Origin: Amycolatopsis vastitatis
GTDB taxonomy: Bacteria > Actinomycetota > Actinomycetes > Mycobacteriales > Pseudonocardiaceae
Assembly (NCBI RefSeq): GCF_002234595.1
Contig: NZ_NMUL01000011.1
Span: 1 to 64,000 of the forward strand
Reading direction: 5' to 3'
DNA: 64,000 nt
Part shown: positions 1 through 8,419 of the stretch, piece by piece
Layout of the letters: each line of letters begins with the position of its first letter
Position numbering within the stretch: position 1 is the first letter of the stretch
Program-made: the position numbers and the translations under genes
Notes under the pieces: generated by a model
Database searches by the model: none
Seen by the model: only the letters and a program-made list of their open reading frames with translations
What the model was told of the DNA's origin: nothing

Positions 1-1
1 G

Positions 2-145
2 GTCAGCGGCCTGCTCTTCGAGCCACTCTCGCACGACGACGTCAAGGAACTGGCCGCCTTGCTCGCTCCGGTGCGCGACCACATGCGCTCGACGCCACCC
101 CGTTCGGCCGCGCCTCGCCGCCGCAAAAGCGGTGCGGACGGCTGA
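2..145 (+). CDS. C-terminal end of a MarR-like regulator (partial)
   Basis: Only the last 47 codons are in the window, open from the left edge to a TGA at 143-145. The visible protein contains FEPLSHDDVKELAALL followed by a basic, Arg/Lys-rich tail. A phrase of this kind, where an acidic loop precedes a final helix, is common at the C-terminal dimerisation helix of MarR-family regulators, but the DNA-binding domain is outside the window. The MarR assignment is therefore a guess from the tail alone. Confidence 0.4.
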   Translation, partial: VSGLLFEPLSHDDVKELAALLAPVRDHMRSTPPRSAAPRRRKSGADG

Positions 146-232
146 CTGCCCTCCCGCGCTGCGGTACGACGACGGGTGAACCACGTCGAGACTTGTCCGA
201 CGGTTTGTCCGCTTGCGCACCAGCCTTTGTCG

Positions 233-246
233 TATGATGTGTCATA
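233..246. promoter_or_regulatory. short inverted repeat upstream of the GH2 gene
   Basis: TATGA-TGTG-TCATA, a perfect 5-bp inverted repeat with a 4-bp spacer, lies in an AT-rich patch about 75 bp before the GH2 start. It is the only AT-rich symmetrical element in the gap after the regulator tail and could be its operator. This is inferred from position and symmetry only. Confidence 0.3.
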
Positions 247-322
247 TATCAGCTGAGCCGTCAGCCTCTTTCGCGTCTCTGTGTACGTCGGCGGACTTCA
301 CTTCCCGTCCTTTGGAGACCCA

Positions 323-3136
323 GTGGAATTCAATCGTCGTACGGCGCTGTCGATCAGCACGGTGGGCGCCGCCACAGCAGGGTTGTCCGCGCTCGGTGTC
401 TCTTCGGCGGGCGAAGCCGGTGCGGAGCCGGTCGGTCCGGCGACCGAGACGATGCTCCTCACCGGCTGCGACGCGGACCACACCGTCGACTGGGACTTCC
501 AGGTCACGGCCGGCCGGCGCGCAGGGGAGTGGAGCCGCATCCCGACACCGTCGAACTGGGAGTGCCACGGCTTCGGCAGCTACCACTACGGCGGTGACCT
601 CGTCCCGGCGGAGAAGGGCAACTACCGCCACCGGTTCACGCCGCCGACGTCCTGGGCCGGCCGCCGGATCTTCCTGGTGTTCGAGGCGGCCATGACCGAC
701 GCCGACGTGCGCGTCAACGGCGTTTCGGCGGGACCGGTGCACCAGGGCGGCTTCTACCGCTTCCGCTACGACGTGACCGCCCTGCTGCGGCTCGGTGAGC
801 CGAACCTGCTCGAGGCGACCGTCAGCAAGGAATCGGCCGACAACTCGGTGAACGACGCCGAGCGCCGCGGTGACTTCTGGAACTTCGGCGGGCTGTTCCG
901 GCCGGTGTCGCTGGAGGCGTACCCGTCCGCGCGGATCGACCGGGTCGCGGTCGACGCCCGCGCGGACGGGACCTTCGCCGCCCACGTCACGCTTGCGGGC
1001 GTGCCCGCGGCGGCCCGGCTGACCGCCCAGCTGCGCCGGCTCGACGGCTCGGCCGTCGGCGGCGCCTTCTCGGTCGCCGTGGCGAGCGGAGCCACGGACG
1101 CGACCCTGACCACCACCGCGTCCCAGCCGGAACTGTGGACGGCCGAAACGCCGAACCTGCACCGAGTCGAGCTGACGCTCGCGAGCGCCGCCGGGGAGCC
1201 GTGGCACAGCGTCGCCGAGCGCTTCGGGTTCCGCACGATCGAAGTCCGGACCGGTGACGGCGTCTACGTCAACGGGAAGCGGATCGTCCTCAAAGGAGCG
1301 AACCGGCACACCTTCTGGCCGACCTCCGGCCGGGCCTCGAGCCCGCGCCTCGCCCGGCTGGACATCGGGCTGATGAAGGACATGAACATGAACGCCGTCC
1401 GGATGTCGCACTACCCGCCGGACGCGTTCTTCCTCGACCTCTGCGACGAACTCGGGCTCTACGTCCTGGACGAGCTGACCGGCTGGCAGCGCCGCTACGA
1501 CGAAGGTGTCGGTGCCCCACTGGTCAAGGCGCTGGTGGAGCGCGACGTCAACCACCCGTCGATCCTGTTCTGGGACAACGGGAACGAAGGCGGCTGGAAC
1601 GCCGCGCTGGACGACGACTTCGGGCGGTACGACCCGCAGGGGCGGGCGGTGCTGCACCCGTGGACGACGTTCAGCGGCGTCGACACCAGTCACTACCAGA
1701 CCTACAGCAGCACCGCGAGCAAGGTCGCCGGCGGCACGATCTTCATGCCGACCGAGTTCCTGCACGGCCTTTACGACGGCGGCGCCGGAGCCGGCCTCGA
1801 CGACTACTGGAAACTCATGGGCGGGTCGCAGCGCTCGGCGGGCGGGTTCATCTGGGCGCTCGTCGACGAAAGCGTCGTGCGTGACGACCGCGGCGGGGCC
1901 CTCGACACCAACGGCAGCCGCGCTCCCGACGGCATCCTCGGCCCGTACCGGGAGAAGGAAGGCAGCTTCTTCACGATCAAGGACATCTGGTCGCCGGTCC
2001 AGCTGGCCAATTCCGCGTACTACGAGTCGGTTTTCCCGGCGTCGTTCGACAAGACGGTGAAGCTGGTCAACCGGTACGACTTCACGAATCTCCGGCGGTG
2101 CCGGTTCACCTGGCAGCTGCTTGCTTTCCCCGTGCCCGGCGCGGGAACCGGCCACCAGGTCCTCGCCCAAGGTCAGGCGGAGGCGCCGGACGTCGTGCCG
2201 GGAGCCACCGGCGCGCTGGCGCTCGGCCTGCCCGTCGACTGGACCAGCGCCGACGCCCTGCAGCTGAGTGTCACCGACCCGACCGGCAGGAACATCACCG
2301 CCTGGACGTGGCGCATCCGCAAGGCGCCGGACTACGCCGCCCTCTTGGTCCGCCCGGCGACCACGGGGAGCGTGACCGCAGCCGAGACCGCCGGTGAGGT
2401 GACGCTCATCGCCGGGGCCACCCGGATCACCATCAGCAAGGCCGGCGGGCGGCTGAGCGGAGTGCGCCTGGGTAGCTCGCCGGTGTCGCTGGCCAACGGC
2501 CCCGCCCCGGCCGGCGGGGCGGCCACGCTCACCGGGTTCAGCCACTTCCGCGACGGCACCGGCTGGGTCGCCCAGGCGGACTACAGCGGCGACCTGGCGT
2601 CCGTGCGCTGGCGGCTGGACGCCAACGGCTGGCTGCGGCTGGAGTACCGCTACCGCGCCACCGGCGACCACGACCACCTCGGCGTGAACTTCGACTACCC
2701 CGAGGCCAACGTGCGGGGCCTCACCTGGCTCGGGGACGGGCCGTACCGCGTCTACAAGAACCGGCTGCGCGGGGTGCAGCCCGACGTCTGGCGCAAGCCG
2801 TACAACGACACCGCGACCGGAGCGAGCGGGTACCAGTACCCGGAGTTCAAGGGCTACCACGCCCGGACCTGCTGGGCCGTGTTGGAGACCACCGAAGGCG
2901 CGGTCACGGTGGTCGCCGCGGAAGAGGGCCTGTTCCTGCGGTTGTTCACGCCGAAGGTGGGGCCCGACCCGCAGAACGCCGTGGTGACCTACCCGGCCGG
3001 CGGCATCTCCTTCCTCGACGGCATCGCGCCGATCGGCAACAAGTTCCACGGCGTCGCGGCGCTGGGCCCGGAGAGCCGCCCGAACGCCGCCGCCGGCGAT
3101 TACCACCGCACCGTGTACTTCCGCTTCGACGCGTGA
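323..3136 (+). CDS. exported glycoside hydrolase family 2 protein
   Basis: A 937-aa glycosidase of the beta-galactosidase/beta-glucuronidase clan, predicted to act outside the cell. GTG 323 is chosen as start because GGAG lies 5 bp upstream; an ATG 42 bp earlier has no ribosome-binding site. The N-terminus carries an Arg-Arg pair (NRRTALS) and a hydrophobic Ala-rich stretch, a possible Tat signal. A jelly-roll sugar-binding domain (SNWECHGFGSYHYGG) comes first, then an Ig-like domain and a TIM barrel. The barrel has the acid/base region FWDNGNEGGWN and a likely nucleophile in MPTEFLHG, and is followed by a long C-terminal beta region with ELFY-like tryptophan-rich segments. The catalytic Asn-Glu pair is intact. 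The substrate cannot be read from sequence; plant or microbial galactosides or glucuronides are plausible. The gene stands alone, with an exported sugar dehydrogenase immediately downstream on the same strand. Confidence 0.88.
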   Translation: MEFNRRTALSISTVGAATAGLSALGVSSAGEAGAEPVGPATETMLLTGCDADHTVDWDFQVTAGRRAGEWSRIPTPSNWECHGFGSYHYGGDLVPAEKGNYRHRFTPPTSWAGRRIFLVFEAAMTDADVRVNGVSAGPVHQGGFYRFRYDVTALLRLGEPNLLEATVSKESADNSVNDAERRGDFWNFGGLFRPVSLEAYPSARIDRVAVDARADGTFAAHVTLAGVPAAARLTAQLRRLDGSAVGGAFSVAVASGATDATLTTTASQPELWTAETPNLHRVELTLASAAGEPWHSVAERFGFRTIEVRTGDGVYVNGKRIVLKGANRHTFWPTSGRASSPRLARLDIGLMKDMNMNAVRMSHYPPDAFFLDLCDELGLYVLDELTGWQRRYDEGVGAPLVKALVERDVNHPSILFWDNGNEGGWNAALDDDFGRYDPQGRAVLHPWTTFSGVDTSHYQTYSSTASKVAGGTIFMPTEFLHGLYDGGAGAGLDDYWKLMGGSQRSAGGFIWALVDESVVRDDRGGALDTNGSRAPDGILGPYREKEGSFFTIKDIWSPVQLANSAYYESVFPASFDKTVKLVNRYDFTNLRRCRFTWQLLAFPVPGAGTGHQVLAQGQAEAPDVVPGATGALALGLPVDWTSADALQLSVTDPTGRNITAWTWRIRKAPDYAALLVRPATTGSVTAAETAGEVTLIAGATRITISKAGGRLSGVRLGSSPVSLANGPAPAGGAATLTGFSHFRDGTGWVAQADYSGDLASVRWRLDANGWLRLEYRYRATGDHDHLGVNFDYPEANVRGLTWLGDGPYRVYKNRLRGVQPDVWRKPYNDTATGASGYQYPEFKGYHARTCWAVLETTEGAVTVVAAEEGLFLRLFTPKVGPDPQNAVVTYPAGGISFLDGIAPIGNKFHGVAALGPESRPNAAAGDYHRTVYFRFDA

Positions 3137-3172
3137 GGCATCCCTGGCTGACCACAGTGAAAGGTCATGAGA

Positions 3173-5251
3173 ATGTTCCCGTTGAAATCCCGTCGGCGGT
3201 CGCGCCTGCGTGTTCTGGGCGCGGTTTTCGCTGCCGTGGCCGCGGTGACGACGGTCGTGCCCGCGGCGGCAGCGGCGGCTCCCGGTGCGACCGTGGTCGG
3301 CGTGGCGTCCGGGCGGTGCCTGGACGTCGTCGGCAACAGCACTGCGCCGAAGACACGCGTGAACATCTACGACTGCAACGGCCAAGCCAACCAGGCCTGG
3401 ACGTTCACGGCGGCGGGCGAACTGCGGGTGTACGACGGCGCGATGTGCCTCGACGTCGCCGGCGCGAGCACCACCTCGCCGGCCGACGCGCAGATCTACC
3501 CCTGCAACGGTGGCGCCAACCAGAAGTGGCGGATCACCACGGACGGCACCATCACCGGTGTGCAGTCGGGCCTCTGCCTGGACGTCACCGCGGCCGGCAC
3601 CGCGAACAGCACCCTCGTCGGGCTGTACACCTGCACCGGGGGCGGCAACCAGAAGTGGCGGACCTCCCTCGGCGATGCCGTGCCGCCGAGCGTGCCGGGC
3701 AACCCGCGGATCAGCGACCTCGTCTGCGACGCCGTGACGTTCTCGTGGAACGCGTCCACCGACAACGTGGGCGTGGCGTTCTACGACGTCTACCACGACG
3801 GCCAGTCGATGAAGTCGGTGAGCGGGAGCACCCTCTCGACGAGCCTCACCGTGGTCGCCGGCGCGACCTGGGGCCTGTACGTCAACGCGCGTGACGCCGC
3901 GGGCAATGTGTCGCAGGCCAGCACCACGGTTTCGATCACGCCGCCGCAGTGTCAGCCGGACGACCAGGCGCCGAGTGCGCCCACGAAGCTCACCGGCAGC
4001 GCGTCTGGCACCACGGTGACCCTGAACTGGGCCGCGGCCACGGACAACATCGGTGTCCGGGCTTACGACGTCTACCGCGGTGGCGTCAAGGTCGGTGCCG
4101 TCACCGGGACCGCCACCGCGCCGCCCGCGACGACCTTCGTCGACAGTGGCTTGGCGGCGAACACGAGTTACCAGTACTACGTCGTGGCGCGGGACGCGCA
4201 GGCGAACGTGTCGCCGCCCAGTGCGACCACGACCGTGACCACCGGCGCGGCTTGCGGCGACTCGGTGTGCGCGGTGACGCAGATCGCCACCGACACCGAC
4301 ATCCCGTGGGGTCTGGTGACGCTGCCGGACGGCACCGTCCTCTACACCCGGCGCGACGCTCACGACATCGTCCACCTGAACCCCGCCACCGGCACCAAGA
4401 CCAGCGTGGGCACGGTCCCCGGCGTGGACAACACCGATGGTGAGGGTGGACTGCTCGGCCTCGCCATCTCTGCCGGGTTCGCCGGTGACCACTGGCTCTA
4501 CATCATGCACACCTCTCCGGCCGACAACCGGATCGTGCGCCTCAAGCTGGAGAACGACCAGCTCAGCACCACCACAGAACAAGTCCTGATCAGCGGGTTG
4601 CTGCGCAACAAATACCACAACGGCGGCCGGCTGCGCTTCGGCCCCGACGGCAAGCTCTACGCCACCACCGGCGACGCCCAGAACGGCGACAACGCGCAGA
4701 ACAAGGCCGGCCTCAACGGCAAGGTCCTGCGGCTGAACCCGGACGGCAGCGTGCCCTCGGACAACCCCTTCGGCACCTACGTGTGGAGCTACGGCCACCG
4801 CAACCCGCAGGGACTCGCGTTCGACTCCCAGGGACGGTTGTGGGAACAGGAGTTCGGCGACGGAATCATGGACGAGACCAACCTGATCACCAAGGGCGGC
4901 AACTACGGCTGGCCGGCGTGTGAAGGCACCTCCGGAACGTGCGGCACCGCCGGCTTCATCGCACCCAAACGCACCTACCCCACCGCGGACGGCTCCTGCT
5001 CCGGCATCGCCATCGTCCGCGACGTGCTCTACGTCGCCTGCGAACGCGGGACCCGGATGTACCGGGAAGTGATCAGCGGTAGCGACCTGACCGATGTCCA
5101 GGCGTACTTCAACGGTACTTACGGACGGTTGCGCACCGTGGAGCCCGCCCCCGGCGGTGGCCTGTGGCTGACCACCACCAACAACGGCGACAAAGACAGC
5201 ACCCCCGACAACAGCAACGAGAGGATCTTCCACGTCGCACTGGGTGGGTAG
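3173..5251 (+). CDS. exported ricin-B lectin / FN3 / PQQ-type sugar dehydrogenase
   Basis: A 692-aa modular secreted protein. ATG 3173 sits 8 bp after AAGG; ATG 3167 is the in-frame alternative. A twin-arginine-rich signal (KSRRRSRLR then an Ala-rich core) is followed by a ricin-type beta-trefoil with three QxW repeats (QAWTF, QKWRI, QKWRT). Two fibronectin type III domains come next, near residues 170-260 and 270-360. The C-terminal domain is a six-bladed glucose/sorbosone dehydrogenase-type propeller. Its hallmarks are DGEGGLLGLA, HNGGRLRFGPDGK with the catalytic His, YGHRNPQGLAFD and GGNYGWP. Enzymes of this fold use PQQ to oxidise aldoses or related sugars. The lectin and FN3 modules would tether it to polysaccharide. 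The PQQ biosynthesis genes some 12 kb away could supply the cofactor. Confidence 0.86.
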   Translation: MFPLKSRRRSRLRVLGAVFAAVAAVTTVVPAAAAAAPGATVVGVASGRCLDVVGNSTAPKTRVNIYDCNGQANQAWTFTAAGELRVYDGAMCLDVAGASTTSPADAQIYPCNGGANQKWRITTDGTITGVQSGLCLDVTAAGTANSTLVGLYTCTGGGNQKWRTSLGDAVPPSVPGNPRISDLVCDAVTFSWNASTDNVGVAFYDVYHDGQSMKSVSGSTLSTSLTVVAGATWGLYVNARDAAGNVSQASTTVSITPPQCQPDDQAPSAPTKLTGSASGTTVTLNWAAATDNIGVRAYDVYRGGVKVGAVTGTATAPPATTFVDSGLAANTSYQYYVVARDAQANVSPPSATTTVTTGAACGDSVCAVTQIATDTDIPWGLVTLPDGTVLYTRRDAHDIVHLNPATGTKTSVGTVPGVDNTDGEGGLLGLAISAGFAGDHWLYIMHTSPADNRIVRLKLENDQLSTTTEQVLISGLLRNKYHNGGRLRFGPDGKLYATTGDAQNGDNAQNKAGLNGKVLRLNPDGSVPSDNPFGTYVWSYGHRNPQGLAFDSQGRLWEQEFGDGIMDETNLITKGGNYGWPACEGTSGTCGTAGFIAPKRTYPTADGSCSGIAIVRDVLYVACERGTRMYREVISGSDLTDVQAYFNGTYGRLRTVEPAPGGGLWLTTTNNGDKDSTPDNSNERIFHVALGG

Positions 5252-5286
5252 CGGAGCGCGCCGGCGTTGTGCCGGCAGAAACCCGT

Positions 5287-5508
5287 TCAGGCGGCAGCGT
5301 TCCGGCGGACGGTGCGCTCCAAGATCCCCAGGGTTGCTTTCAGGGCGGACTTCGGGATCACCGGGAAGGCGACGCGCTTGCGCCACCCCTCGCCGACTTC
5401 CGACCAGTCGTAGTAGGAAGTGACGAGAGTGCCGTCCTCGGCGAAGATGGCGCCGGCGGGGCCGGGATGAGCCGGGAGACCTCGATCCGTTCCGTGTCCT
5501 CGTCCGCG
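5287..5508 (-). pseudogene. SRPBCC-family gene reduced to its two ends
   Basis: Directly after the PEBP domain the minus strand encodes TERIEVSRLIPAPP, a typical N-terminus of small SRPBCC (START-like) proteins. After a one-base frame change it encodes VTSYYDWSEVGEGWRKR, FPVIPKSAL and GILERTVRR, typical of the C-terminus of the same family, ending at TGA 5287-5289. The roughly 90 residues that should lie between are missing. The first part is read in the PEBP frame and the second in another, so no intact product is possible. The family assignment is from remembered signature phrases. Confidence 0.6.
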
Positions 5509-6038
5509 TGCGGCGTTTCCGCTGTGGCGATCAGGACCGCGCGACCGAGGGTGTGCGAGGACATGGTGAAGCCGAGGACGGCAGGGGTGGCGTCGGCCGG
5601 GATGGAGACGGACTCGACGTCAAGGGCGTGCACCACGACGAAGTAGCGGTGCGGGCCGTGCCCAGCCGGTGGGGCGGCGCCGATGAAACGCGCGAGGCGG
5701 GCGTCGTTGGGGAGCTGGAAGGCCCCCTCCGGCAGGCCCGAACCGGAGTCGTCGCCCGCGCCCTCGGGCAGTTCGGTGACGGTGGCGGGGATGTCGGCGA
5801 CCGCCCAGTGCCAGAACCCGGACCCGGTGGGGGCGTCCGGGTCGTAGACGGTGACGGCGTAGCTCTTGGTGCCATCGGGAGCGCCGCTCCAGGACAGCTG
5901 CGGGGAGATGTCCTTTCCGCCGGGGACGCTGGAGGAGAGCTGCTCAAGCGACCAGGCGGCACCGTCGGTGATCGTGGTGCTGGCAACGGTGAAGGTGGCT
6001 GCCTGGGGGAGGCGGGCGAACGGGTCGTTGGCGCTCAT
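5358..6038 (-). CDS. YbhB/YbcL-type PEBP protein with a read-through tail
   Basis: The first ~177 residues form a phosphatidylethanolamine-binding/Raf-kinase-inhibitor-like domain. The ligand-site signature YDPDAPTGSGFWHW and the HRYFVVVHALD strand are both present, and LGRAVLIATAETPHA closes the domain. Bacterial PEBP proteins are cytosolic and mostly of unknown role. Members of this family normally stop at about this point. Here the frame continues for another ~50 residues into the adjacent SRPBCC remnant and ends out of frame in low-complexity Ser/Arg-rich sequence, giving 226 aa. The gene is divergent from the GntR gene at 6174, separated by a palindrome, so it is a likely target of that regulator. 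The ATG at 6036-6038 begins MSANDPF. Confidence 0.78.
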   Translation of the reverse strand: MSANDPFARLPQAATFTVASTTITDGAAWSLEQLSSSVPGGKDISPQLSWSGAPDGTKSYAVTVYDPDAPTGSGFWHWAVADIPATVTELPEGAGDDSGSGLPEGAFQLPNDARLARFIGAAPPAGHGPHRYFVVVHALDVESVSIPADATPAVLGFTMSSHTLGRAVLIATAETPHADEDTERIEVSRLIPAPPAPSSPRTALSSLPTTTGRKSARGGASASPSR

Positions 6039-6136
6039 CGCGTCGTTCCTTTTCTGCACGGTGGTGACGTGCCGAGGTTGGGGTCTCGCCGGGAGGTCCG
6101 GCACTCGCTCGGATCTCTTAATCGACCATATCACTA

Positions 6137-6148
6137 ATAATCGATTAT
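6137..6148. promoter_or_regulatory. 12-bp palindrome between PEBP and GntR genes
   Basis: ATAATCGATTAT is a perfect palindrome in an AT-rich pocket 26 bp upstream of the GntR start. A related half-site, TTAATCGA, begins about 20 bp earlier. Placement in the divergent promoter makes it a good candidate operator for the GntR protein and a shared control point for both genes (inference). Confidence 0.5.
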
Positions 6149-6173
6149 CTGTCGCTTCGTCTATGATCTGGGT

Positions 6174-6878
6174 ATGACGCGAACGACGGGTGCCACGACC
6201 TCGCCGGGCAAGCCCATGCTCTCCGAGCAGGTCTATGCGAACCTTCGGGACGCGATCATGCACGGTGCCCACGCACCCGGTGATGCCCTCAAACCGCAGG
6301 ATCTCGCCAAGAAGGAGAGCGTGAGCCTGGCCGTCGTGCGCGAGGCACTCGTGCGTCTGGTCGGCGAGGGACTGGCCGACCGGCTGCCGAACCGTGGCTT
6401 CGCTGTCCCGGCCTTCTCCGATCGTCGCTGGCAGGAGATCGCGGAGGCTCGGCAGGCCGTCGAACCTGTTCTCCTGCGCATGTCCATCGAGCGTGGTGAC
6501 CTGGACTGGGAGTCTCGCGTGCGGGCCGCCCATCACCGTCTCGCCCGCACCCCGGCGTTCGTCCCCGAGGAAGGCGAGCACTACAGCGACGCATGGGCCG
6601 AAGCGCACCGGATCTTCCACCGCACCCTGCTGGAGGGTTGCGGCAACGCGATCCTTCTCGAGACCTTCGACCGGATGTGGACCGCGAGCGAACTCGCACG
6701 CCGCTGGTCGGCCCACCGCGCCCCCGGCCGGGACCACCTCGGCGAACACCGGCGGCTGGAGGAGGCCGGGCTGGCGCGCGATGCCGACGCCGCGGTCGCG
6801 GCGCTGGTCCAGCACGTCACCCTGACCGCGGCCGGACTGGCCGACCCCGCCCAGCGCGAACCCGCCACGCCAGCCTGA
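6174..6878 (+). CDS. GntR-family transcriptional regulator (FCD type)
   Basis: A 234-aa regulator. Residues ~18-85 form a GntR winged helix: LSEQVYANLRDAIMHG, then SVSLAVVREALVRLVGEGLADRLPNRGFAV in which the recognition helix carries VVREAL. The remainder is helical with the spaced acidic and His residues (RQAVEPVLLR, EAHRIFHRTLLEG, HRRLEEAGLARD) of the FadR C-terminal ligand-binding fold, whose members bind small carboxylic acids. It is divergent from the PEBP gene across a 135-bp gap with a perfect palindrome. The effector cannot be deduced. Confidence 0.85.
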   Translation: MTRTTGATTSPGKPMLSEQVYANLRDAIMHGAHAPGDALKPQDLAKKESVSLAVVREALVRLVGEGLADRLPNRGFAVPAFSDRRWQEIAEARQAVEPVLLRMSIERGDLDWESRVRAAHHRLARTPAFVPEEGEHYSDAWAEAHRIFHRTLLEGCGNAILLETFDRMWTASELARRWSAHRAPGRDHLGEHRRLEEAGLARDADAAVAALVQHVTLTAAGLADPAQREPATPA

Positions 6879-7111
6879 CGCGCCTCGGCAGTCTGGCGGA
6901 CCAGATCCTGATTGCCGATACCGCTTCACGCGAGCCGAACTCGATCGGGGCGGTGGCGGGAGAGACCTGCTCCGGCCCCCTCCTCGGATCGTCACTGGTC
7001 CCGAGGAGAACCGCGGCCCTTCGAACGTATCCGAGGCCGATGCAGGCACCGAGGGCACCTGCGCGGTGATGGCTTCCCGGCAGGACAGTGGGTCGTCCGA
7101 GGGCTGGACGG

Positions 7112-7978
7112 CTACCCGCGCCGGGCCGAAGACCGCCGCTCGCGCGAGGCACGCAGGTAACCCATGACCAGGAATTCCAGGTCGGGTTCGGTGCCCGCCC
7201 AGCCTTCCGGCGTCGGACTCGCCTCCCGCAGCAGCAGGGTGGACTGGCGCTCGGTGCGGGTCGCGCTGATCAGAGTTCCCCCCACGGTGGACTCGTCCGC
7301 GGCCGGACCGACCAGGATCCGGTGCCGCGCGAGGACATCCTCGATGTCGCCGTTGAGCTGAACCCGGCCCTCGTCGATCAGCAAGATGTGGTCGCACACC
7401 TCACGCAGGTCGCTGAGCAGGTGCGAGGACATCACCACGGTGGTCCCCCGGTCGGCGACCTCGGTCATGATGATCCGCAGCGTCTCGTCGCGGGCCAGCG
7501 GATCGAGGTCGGCCAGCGGTTCGTCCAGGAGCAGCAGCCGGGGCAGCCGCCCCAGTGCCATCGCGATGGCCAGCTGGGTCAGGACGCCCGCGGACAGGGT
7601 GCCGACCTTCGCGTCGTAGTCCACGCCCCCCAGCAGCCCGAGCACCTCGTGCACCCGGTCGGTGGACCAGCGGTCGTTCATGGCCGCGCAGGCGCGCACC
7701 TGTTCGCGTACCGTGAGGTCGCGGTAGAGCGGCCGGCTTTGCGCCAGGAACGAGACGTCCGGGTGGGTCCGCCCCCGCACGGGGGTGTCGAAGACCGTCA
7801 GGTCGCCGGTGGTCGGGCGGATGAGGCCCGCGACCATGCGCAGCAGGGTGCTCTTGCCGGCGCCGTTCGGGCCGATCAGGGCGACGACCTTGCCTTCGGG
7901 AATGGCGAAATCGCAGTCGCGGACGGCCCAGCGGGTGCGGTATCGCTTGCCCAGGGCCGTGGCGGTCAGGGGGTTCAT
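7112..7978 (-). CDS. ABC transporter ATP-binding protein
   Basis: A 288-aa ATPase, last gene of a four-gene operon. Walker A is GPNGAGKST, Walker B LLLLDEPLADLDP, and the switch His lies in SSHLL. The signature motif is degenerate: GTLSAGVLTQ where LSGGQ is usual, in contrast to its operon partner at 9406. It overlaps the upstream YtrA-type regulator by 4 bp (ATGA), so the two are translationally coupled. It probably pairs with the permease at 8420 or forms a heterodimer with the first ATPase. Such bacitracin/YtrA-like exporters usually respond to cell-envelope stress. The C-terminal ~60 residues beyond the ATPase core are of unknown function. Confidence 0.87.
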   Translation of the reverse strand: MNPLTATALGKRYRTRWAVRDCDFAIPEGKVVALIGPNGAGKSTLLRMVAGLIRPTTGDLTVFDTPVRGRTHPDVSFLAQSRPLYRDLTVREQVRACAAMNDRWSTDRVHEVLGLLGGVDYDAKVGTLSAGVLTQLAIAMALGRLPRLLLLDEPLADLDPLARDETLRIIMTEVADRGTTVVMSSHLLSDLREVCDHILLIDEGRVQLNGDIEDVLARHRILVGPAADESTVGGTLISATRTERQSTLLLREASPTPEGWAGTEPDLEFLVMGYLRASRERRSSARRG

Positions 7979-8385
7979 GATCGTTCCTCGGCGGGGTAGT
8001 GCTCATCGCGGACCGCGGTGTACAGGGCGTCGACGTCCTCGACGACGAGGCCGTCCTGCCGGGCGCGGCGCATCCAGGCCGCGAGTTCCTGCCGGAGCGG
8101 CGCGTCGTCGCCCGCAGTGGCCTCGGAGGAAAGTGACTTGGTCACGAAGGTGCCCGAGCCGCGGCGGCCCTCCACCAGACCTTCCCGTTCCAGTTCGCGG
8201 TACGCCTTCAGCACGGTGTTGGGGTTGACGGCGGTCGCCTCCACCACCTCCCGCGCTGAGGGCAGCCGGTCGCCGGGGTTCAGCAGTCCGAGTCGCATGG
8301 CTTGTTTGGCCTGCTGGACGATCTGCATGTAGGTGGAGACCCCGGACCGCCGGTCGATCCGGAACTCGATCACGCCGGTCAGCAT
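7975..8385 (-). CDS. YtrA-subfamily GntR regulator
   Basis: A 136-aa regulator with an N-terminal GntR winged helix (YMQIVQQAKQAMRLGLLNPGDRLPSAREV, then NPNTVLKAYRELEREGL and the wing RRGSGTFV). The short ~55-aa helical tail lacks a ligand-binding domain, which is diagnostic of the YtrA subfamily. Such proteins repress their own ABC transporter operons by binding an inverted repeat at the promoter. A perfect inverted repeat at 10196-10215 stands just upstream of the first operon gene and is the obvious target. The gene overlaps the downstream ATPase by 4 bp. Confidence 0.88.
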   Translation of the reverse strand: MLTGVIEFRIDRRSGVSTYMQIVQQAKQAMRLGLLNPGDRLPSAREVVEATAVNPNTVLKAYRELEREGLVEGRRGSGTFVTKSLSSEATAGDDAPLRQELAAWMRRARQDGLVVEDVDALYTAVRDEHYPAEERS

Positions 8386-8419
8386 AAGTGCTCGCGCGGC
8401 TCACGGGTCTCCACCGTGC

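Noticed and set aside
242..5386. 1,714-codon open frame on the minus strand
   Set aside because: It is antisense to the GH2 and sugar dehydrogenase genes; its product is repetitive Arg/Val/Asp-rich sequence without domains, as expected from codon-biased high-GC DNA.
6879..7111. Possible small gene between the GntR gene and the ABC operon
   Set aside because: Short frames exist on both strands, but none has a ribosome-binding site or recognisable sequence.
6039..7397. Upstream extension of the PEBP frame through the GntR gene and into the ABC operon
   Set aside because: Sequence before ATG 6038 has no family similarity and is antisense to the GntR gene.
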